From: Desulfobacca acetoxidans
GTDB lineage: Bacteria; Desulfobacterota; Desulfobaccia; Desulfobaccales; 0-14-0-80-60-11
Direction: 5' to 3'
Length of the DNA: 18,860 nt
Assembly (NCBI GenBank): GCA_022736495.1
Contig: DZCR01000057.1
Span: forward strand, 1-18,860
Shown: in pieces, positions 14,842 through 18,860 of the stretch
Numbering within the stretch: the stretch's first letter is position 1
Layout: each line of letters opens with the position of its first letter
Program-made: the position numbers and the translations under genes
The notes under the pieces: model-generated
Told to the model about the DNA's origin: nothing
Seen by the model: only the letters and a program-made list of their open reading frames with translations
Database searches by the model: none

Positions 14842-15492
14842 ATGCACGGAGCAGGATTAACCAGGCTTTCTAGGGAACAATTGCGGCAATGGTTCAAAGG
14901 AACGGTAGTAGTGGCGGTGGCTTTAGTAGCCATATGGGGCTGCGTGCCGCCTGCAAGCCAACTCACCGAGGCCCAGGCTGCTGCGGCCGCAGTGGCCCCG
15001 CCTGATCAGGACAAATATCTCCTGGGGCCGGAAGATGCCATTGAAATTTCCGTCTGGAAAGAACCCGACCTGACCAAACAACTGGTCGTGCGGCCGGACG
15101 GCAAGATCACCTATCCTCTGATCGGGGAGGTCCAGGCCTCTGGACATACCGTTAAGCAACTCCAGGAAGAAATTTCCAAACGACTGGAAAAGTATGTGAC
15201 GGACGCGCACGTAACCGTCATCCTCCTCAAGGCCCAGAACTATAAGATCTATGTAACCGGGAAGGTCAACAAGCCGGGGGATTTCATGGTGGGTAAGCCG
15301 GTTAACGTCATGCAGGCCATCTCCATGGCCGGCGGCCTGACTCCCTTCGCCTCTCCGGGATCGATCATGGTGCTGCGGACTGTGGGCGGCAAGGAAGAAG
15401 TTTACCCCTTTAATTATAAAGACGTGGCGCGGGGGCTTATGTTGGAGCAGAATCGCACGCTCTTGCCGGGGGACGTGGTGGTCGTCCCTTAA
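14842..15492 (+). CDS. Wza-type polysaccharide export outer-membrane lipoprotein
   Basis: Lipoprotein of 216 residues expected to form the outer-membrane exit channel for an exopolysaccharide. I place the start at 14842 because GGAGG lies six bases upstream and the signal peptide follows; the upstream ATGs at 14794 and 14797 are inside the promoter region. A hydrophobic stretch (about 20-33) ends in AIWGC, a lipobox with an unusual tryptophan at -2 and the lipidated Cys34. A Poly_export domain covers about 56-135 (YLLGPEDAIEISVWKEPDLTKQLVVRPDGKITYPLIGEV). One SLBB domain covers about 136-185 (YVTGKVNKPGDF...ISMAGGLTPFASPGSIMVLR). The length matches the short form seen in XrtA/PEP-CTERM-linked exopolysaccharide clusters rather than the 370-residue E. 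coli Wza. It is the first gene of the operon. Confidence 0.92.
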   Translation: MHGAGLTRLSREQLRQWFKGTVVVAVALVAIWGCVPPASQLTEAQAAAAAVAPPDQDKYLLGPEDAIEISVWKEPDLTKQLVVRPDGKITYPLIGEVQASGHTVKQLQEEISKRLEKYVTDAHVTVILLKAQNYKIYVTGKVNKPGDFMVGKPVNVMQAISMAGGLTPFASPGSIMVLRTVGGKEEVYPFNYKDVARGLMLEQNRTLLPGDVVVVP

Positions 15493-15516
15493 CGAAAAGG
15501 GAGAGTCAGGGGGGAT

Positions 15517-16725
15517 ATGGGGACTAAAGCATGGGGGCTGGGGCTGACAATATTCTTGAGTCTCGGACTCGTTAACCTGGCAGGGGCGGCTGATTGGTCC
15601 ATCGTACCTTCGATCACCCAGCGGTCCGAATTTAACAGCAACTTGAATATGTCGCCTACCAACGTTCTCAGCGGCTTTATACTGTCCCTGCAACCGGCGG
15701 CGGATTTTAACTACACCACGGAAATCAGCCAGTTGCAGGGGCATTTGGGACTCTTGGGCCAGCATTACATCAGCCATGGTAACCTCGACCATATCGACCA
15801 GAATTTCCAAATTAATGGGCGCTATCAAGCAACCCCTAAGATTAATCTGTCGTTGAATAGCACCTACATCAATGACTCAACCTTGAGGGAAGAGTTAATG
15901 ACTTCAGGGCTGGTCATCGGCCGCACCCCGCGTCAATCCCTCTACGCCGCTCCGGGAATCACTTACAATATCACGGAACGTCTTTTGGCCACGGCCAGCT
16001 ACAGCTTTAACCGGGTGATGTATCAATCCCCCAATTATGATAATTATACGGGGCATCAAGCGGGCCTAAACTTTACCTATTTATTAAAAAATGAGAAGAC
16101 CTCACTCATTAGCAATAATGTCGTCAGTGAAACACTCTATGCTGGCGGTAATAATTATAAATCTATAGGAATTACTGGGGGCTTGGCCCACAAGTTTTCC
16201 GAGCGCTGGAATGTTAACCTCATGGCAGGAGCAAATATTAATTTCTATAGCTTTGACACCCAGGTGTTGGGTTCTCCGTTTACCCCTTTTTTCATTCAAG
16301 TGAAAACTAAAAAAATAGAAAGTTCGGGGATATCTCCGAATGTTAGTCTTTCCACCAATTACCGCTGGACCAATTTGACCGTGAACGGTGGCTACGGCAT
16401 GAGTCAACAACCCTCGGCCTATGGCGCGGTTTATCAGGTGAATAGAGTCTTTGGCGGGTTAACTTATAGATTTACCGAAAGGTTGAGCGGCAGCTTGAGC
16501 GGCAATTATTCTCTGAGCAATCAATCAAGTCAAGATATCAGCAGCCAATATAATTACTATAATATCAGTTCCTCGCTTAGTTACCAGATTACCGAACGCT
16601 TTGCAGTATCACCGGGGTATAATTTTTCGAACTCTGCCAGTCTGAGCAGCACGGGATCATCGGCGCATAATCATATAGCCTGGATCCAATTTTCTTACAC
16701 CTATCCCATTCATTATCAGAGATAA
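15517..16725 (+). CDS. Outer-membrane beta-barrel protein of the exopolysaccharide locus
   Basis: Exported protein of 402 residues with a signal peptide (about 1-24, ending AGA-ADWS) and then regular alternation of polar and hydrophobic residues, rich in Asn, Ser, Thr and Tyr, typical of a transmembrane beta-barrel. Repeated strand-turn units such as YNITERLLATASYSFN, HKFSERWNVNLMAGANINF, YRFTERLSGSLSGNYSL and YQITERFAVSPGYNFS show a recurring 'Y.(I/F)(T/S)ER' hairpin motif. The last residue is Arg, not the usual aromatic. Its place after a Wza-like gene resembles the barrel proteins found in XrtA-associated exopolysaccharide clusters, where a role in polymer export is assumed. The ATG at 15517 is preceded by AGGGGGG and lies 24 bases after the upstream stop. 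Confidence 0.82.
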   Translation: MGTKAWGLGLTIFLSLGLVNLAGAADWSIVPSITQRSEFNSNLNMSPTNVLSGFILSLQPAADFNYTTEISQLQGHLGLLGQHYISHGNLDHIDQNFQINGRYQATPKINLSLNSTYINDSTLREELMTSGLVIGRTPRQSLYAAPGITYNITERLLATASYSFNRVMYQSPNYDNYTGHQAGLNFTYLLKNEKTSLISNNVVSETLYAGGNNYKSIGITGGLAHKFSERWNVNLMAGANINFYSFDTQVLGSPFTPFFIQVKTKKIESSGISPNVSLSTNYRWTNLTVNGGYGMSQQPSAYGAVYQVNRVFGGLTYRFTERLSGSLSGNYSLSNQSSQDISSQYNYYNISSSLSYQITERFAVSPGYNFSNSASLSSTGSSAHNHIAWIQFSYTYPIHYQR

Positions 16726-16800
16726 GATCTCATTAGCATTGATAAGCTTTAGCCTGCTAAAGTACCTTGCCCCGCAGGACAGCTAACGCTTAGGAGCCCT

Positions 16801-17805
16801 ATGTTAGAAATATTTCCAGCAAACGCTCCAGCCACCGATTGGCGGGAAATCGGCCGGGCGGTTTTGGAGAATGAGGCCAGAGCGTTGGCTGCGGTCGCAG
16901 CCCGGTTGGATCATCATTGGAATGAGGCCGTAGAGCTCCTGCTCAGACATCAAGGCAAAGTGGTGGTGAGTGGAATTGGCAAATCCGGGCACGTGGGCCA
17001 AAAGATTGCTGCGACCCTCGCCAGCACGGGCACCCCGGCGGTCTTTCTCCATGCGGCTGAAGCGGTGCATGGGGATTTGGGGATTTATACCCCGGGGGAC
17101 CCCAGTATTTTGATTTCCAAAAGCGGCAGCACGGCCGAATTGTTGCGGCTTATCCCCATTTTGCGACAATTCCGCTCGCCGTTAATCGCCATTGTGGGGA
17201 ACCTCAATGCACCCATGGCTAAAAAAGCCGATATCGTTTTGGATGCCCAGGTGGACCGGGAAGCCGATCCCCTTAATCTGGCGCCTACTGCCAGCACCAC
17301 CGTGGCTTTAGCGTTAGGGGACGCTTTGGCAGTGGCATTAATGCAAGCGCGCCAATTTACCGATAAGGATTTTGCCCGCTACCACCCCGCCGGCCAGTTG
17401 GGCCGGAATCTCTGGCTGAAGGTGGCGGATGTGATGCACCAGGATGAAGCCGTGGCCTGGGTGCAGCCGGAAACTCCCCTGCGCCAGGTCATAATCGCCA
17501 TGTCCCAGCACTCTTTAGGGGCGGCCTGCGTCGTGGATCAGGATCGCCTGCTTTTGGGGATCATCACCGACGGCGACCTCCGGCGAGTTCTCCTCACCCA
17601 TGAGGACATCCGTGGCTTGCAGGCGGTCCAAGGCATGACGCGCCAACCGACTACCATAAGCCCCCAGGCCAGCTTAAAGGAGGCGACCCGCCTGATGGAA
17701 GATCGCTCTTCCCAGATTTCTGTCTTACCCGTGGTAGACCCGCTGAGCCAGCGCTGTTTGGGCTTGTTGCGGATTCATGATATTTATCAGCCAGAATTGA
17801 TTTAA
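16801..17805 (+). CDS. kdsD: Arabinose-5-phosphate isomerase (KdsD/KpsF/GutQ family)
   Basis: Enzyme of 334 residues converting ribulose 5-phosphate to arabinose 5-phosphate, the first step to Kdo. The SIS domain (about 45-180) shows SGIGKSGHVGQKIAATLASTGTPAVFLHAAEAVHGDLG (57-94) and ILISKSGSTAEL (103-114). It is followed by LAPTASTTVALALGDALAVAL (160-180) and the conserved FARYHPAGQLGR (191-202). Two CBS domains complete it (about 205-265 and 275-330). AGGAG lies four bases before the ATG. Location inside an exopolysaccharide operon, rather than beside other LPS genes, suggests a dedicated copy supplying Kdo or a related sugar to this polymer (KpsF-like role), or simply hitch-hiking of the housekeeping gene. 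Confidence 0.93.
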   Translation: MLEIFPANAPATDWREIGRAVLENEARALAAVAARLDHHWNEAVELLLRHQGKVVVSGIGKSGHVGQKIAATLASTGTPAVFLHAAEAVHGDLGIYTPGDPSILISKSGSTAELLRLIPILRQFRSPLIAIVGNLNAPMAKKADIVLDAQVDREADPLNLAPTASTTVALALGDALAVALMQARQFTDKDFARYHPAGQLGRNLWLKVADVMHQDEAVAWVQPETPLRQVIIAMSQHSLGAACVVDQDRLLLGIITDGDLRRVLLTHEDIRGLQAVQGMTRQPTTISPQASLKEATRLMEDRSSQISVLPVVDPLSQRCLGLLRIHDIYQPELI

Positions 17806-17875
17806 GGCATGGTTATTGCAACACCTATATGATCAGAAATAATGAGGTAGCCTCCGCATTGGAGAGGATCAAAGC

Positions 17876-18860
17876 ATGATGCCAAATGAAGCAACTGATT
17901 TCGGACAGTATGTAGCAATCTTAAAGAACCGGAAAAAGTATTTTATTATTCCCGCCGCGGCAATTCTAGTGGTGGCCATCCTGTTTGCCTTCCTCTGGCC
18001 TGCCACCTATCAATCGAGCTCGACCATTTTAATCGAGGAGCAGCAAATTCCTCAGGAGTTTGTCAGGTCCACGGTAACCGGCTTTGCAGATGAACGGATC
18101 CAGAGCCTGACCCAGCAGATCCTATCTCGCGTCAAGCTCTGGGAAATTATTCAGCAGTTCAAGCTTTATTCCGCGATGCAAGAAAAATATACCCGGGAAG
18201 AGATTCTGGAAACGATGCGCGACAATATCAAGCTTGAAACCATCAGCGCCGAGGTCGGATCTGGGAAAAAACGGCGGCCGGGGCAATCTGCAGTGACCAT
18301 CGCCTTCTCCATTGCTTACCGGGGAGATAACCCCGGGCAGGTGCAAAAAGTGGCCGGCATGTTAGCATCGCTTTATCTGGAACAAAATCTCAAAGCCCGT
18401 GAAGCCCAGGCGCAATCCACCACCAAATTTTTGGAGGCAGAACTGAAGGAATTGCAGGAACGCATAAAAGATCTGGGCGATAAAATTACCACCTTTAAAG
18501 AAACGCATGAGGGTTTGCTCCCCGAACAGCAAGAGTTTAACCGGGGGCAAGTGGCACGCTTGGATTTAGAGCTGAAGCAACTGGAAAACAATGTGCGCAC
18601 CGCCGAGGAGCGCAAAGCCTATCTGGAAGGGCAGCTCGCCACCGTGAGTCCGGATGCCACCTACACCGGCTCGGGTGGGGAAAGGATCATGATGTCGCCG
18701 GCCGATCGTCTCAAGGCTTTGGAGGTATCCTTGGCAGACCTCCAGTCGAAATTTTCTGACGATCATCCAGATGTCCGCAAGGTCCGCCGGGAAATTGCCG
18801 AACTCAAAAAATTAGCCGGATCAACGGCGGGGAGCGCAGTGGCCCGCCGCAAGCGGCTGG
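17876..18860 (+). CDS. Wzz-type polysaccharide chain-length/co-polymerase protein, cut by window end
   Basis: Partial gene, open to the last base (about 328 codons visible). It starts at ATG 17876, with GGAGAGG eight bases upstream; a second ATG follows immediately. MMPNEATDFGQYVAILKNRKKYFIIPAAAILVVAILFAFLWPATYQSSSTILIEEQ shows the short cytoplasmic start, first membrane helix (about 22-42) and the beginning of the Wzz domain. A long periplasmic coiled coil follows (about 178-260), and then the segment DLQSKFSDDHPDVRKVRREIAEL (about 285-307), a signature of the PCP/Wzz and GumC-like families. The second membrane helix, and any fused tyrosine kinase, would lie beyond the window. It would control chain length and link polymerisation to the Wza channel. 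Confidence 0.9.
   Translation, partial: MMPNEATDFGQYVAILKNRKKYFIIPAAAILVVAILFAFLWPATYQSSSTILIEEQQIPQEFVRSTVTGFADERIQSLTQQILSRVKLWEIIQQFKLYSAMQEKYTREEILETMRDNIKLETISAEVGSGKKRRPGQSAVTIAFSIAYRGDNPGQVQKVAGMLASLYLEQNLKAREAQAQSTTKFLEAELKELQERIKDLGDKITTFKETHEGLLPEQQEFNRGQVARLDLELKQLENNVRTAEERKAYLEGQLATVSPDATYTGSGGERIMMSPADRLKALEVSLADLQSKFSDDHPDVRKVRREIAELKKLAGSTAGSAVARRKRL

Noticed and set aside
14923..15828. 301-residue minus-strand frame spanning the Wza-like gene and the barrel gene
   Set aside because: It crosses two well-supported genes and the gap between them on the opposite strand, with no recognisable domain.
16747..16762. CTTTAG/CTAAAG hairpin between the barrel gene and kdsD
   Set aside because: Six AT-rich pairs with a four-base loop and no T tract; too weak to call a terminator.
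1..18860. CRISPR arrays, tRNA/rRNA genes, insertion sequences, phage or toxin-antitoxin genes
   Set aside because: None seen on reading both strands; no spaced repeats, cloverleaf-like sequences or transposase-like frames.

Overview
The window looks like chromosomal DNA from an anaerobic, GC-rich Gram-negative bacterium, most likely a member of the Desulfobacterota (Deltaproteobacteria). This is an inference from gene content: a TupABC tungstate importer with a ModE-like regulator, an HpnN/HpnM-like lipid-trafficking pair, and a Wza/Wzz exopolysaccharide locus of the type found beside XrtA (PEP-CTERM) systems. No rRNA, tRNA, CRISPR array, transposase or phage gene is visible.

Left part (about 1-9970), all on the minus strand. 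Reading in the direction of transcription, the order is: a stand-alone ModE-type winged-helix regulator (9968-9585); tupA, tupB and tupC for tungstate uptake; a DUF2156 protein overlapping the end of tupC; a CHASE2-class III adenylate cyclase; a soluble PAS-PAS histidine kinase; a NarL-type response regulator; and, after a 340-base gap, an AMIN-domain L,D-transpeptidase with its own promoter. tupB-tupC-DUF2156 overlap one another. Kinase and regulator are four bases apart, with the regulator's ribosome site inside the kinase's 3' end. A near-identical 22-base, partly palindromic sequence occurs twice in opposite orientations, once before tupA and once before the ModE-like gene, and is the obvious operator candidate.

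Middle (about 10000-14400), plus strand. After a 400-base non-coding stretch comes a 12-helix RND/MMPL transporter of the HpnN type, overlapping by 26 bases a secreted MlaC/HpnM-type lipid-binding protein. A GC-rich hairpin follows. Then come a possibly decayed reading frame, a small unrecognised 96-residue protein with an excellent ribosome site, and a long perfect inverted repeat.

Right part (about 14400-18860), plus strand. A 500-base regulatory region holds a candidate sigma-54 promoter and a candidate sigma-70 promoter. It leads into an exopolysaccharide operon: Wza-type lipoprotein, outer-membrane beta-barrel, KdsD-type arabinose-5-phosphate isomerase, and a Wzz-type chain-length protein cut by the window end. 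Together these supply precursor, set chain length and carry polymer through the outer membrane.

No clearly new multi-gene system is proven. The best leads are the ModE-like regulator without a metal-binding domain plus its inverted operator pair, the DUF2156 gene translationally linked to tupC, the cyclase/two-component cassette, and the dual promoter of the polysaccharide operon.
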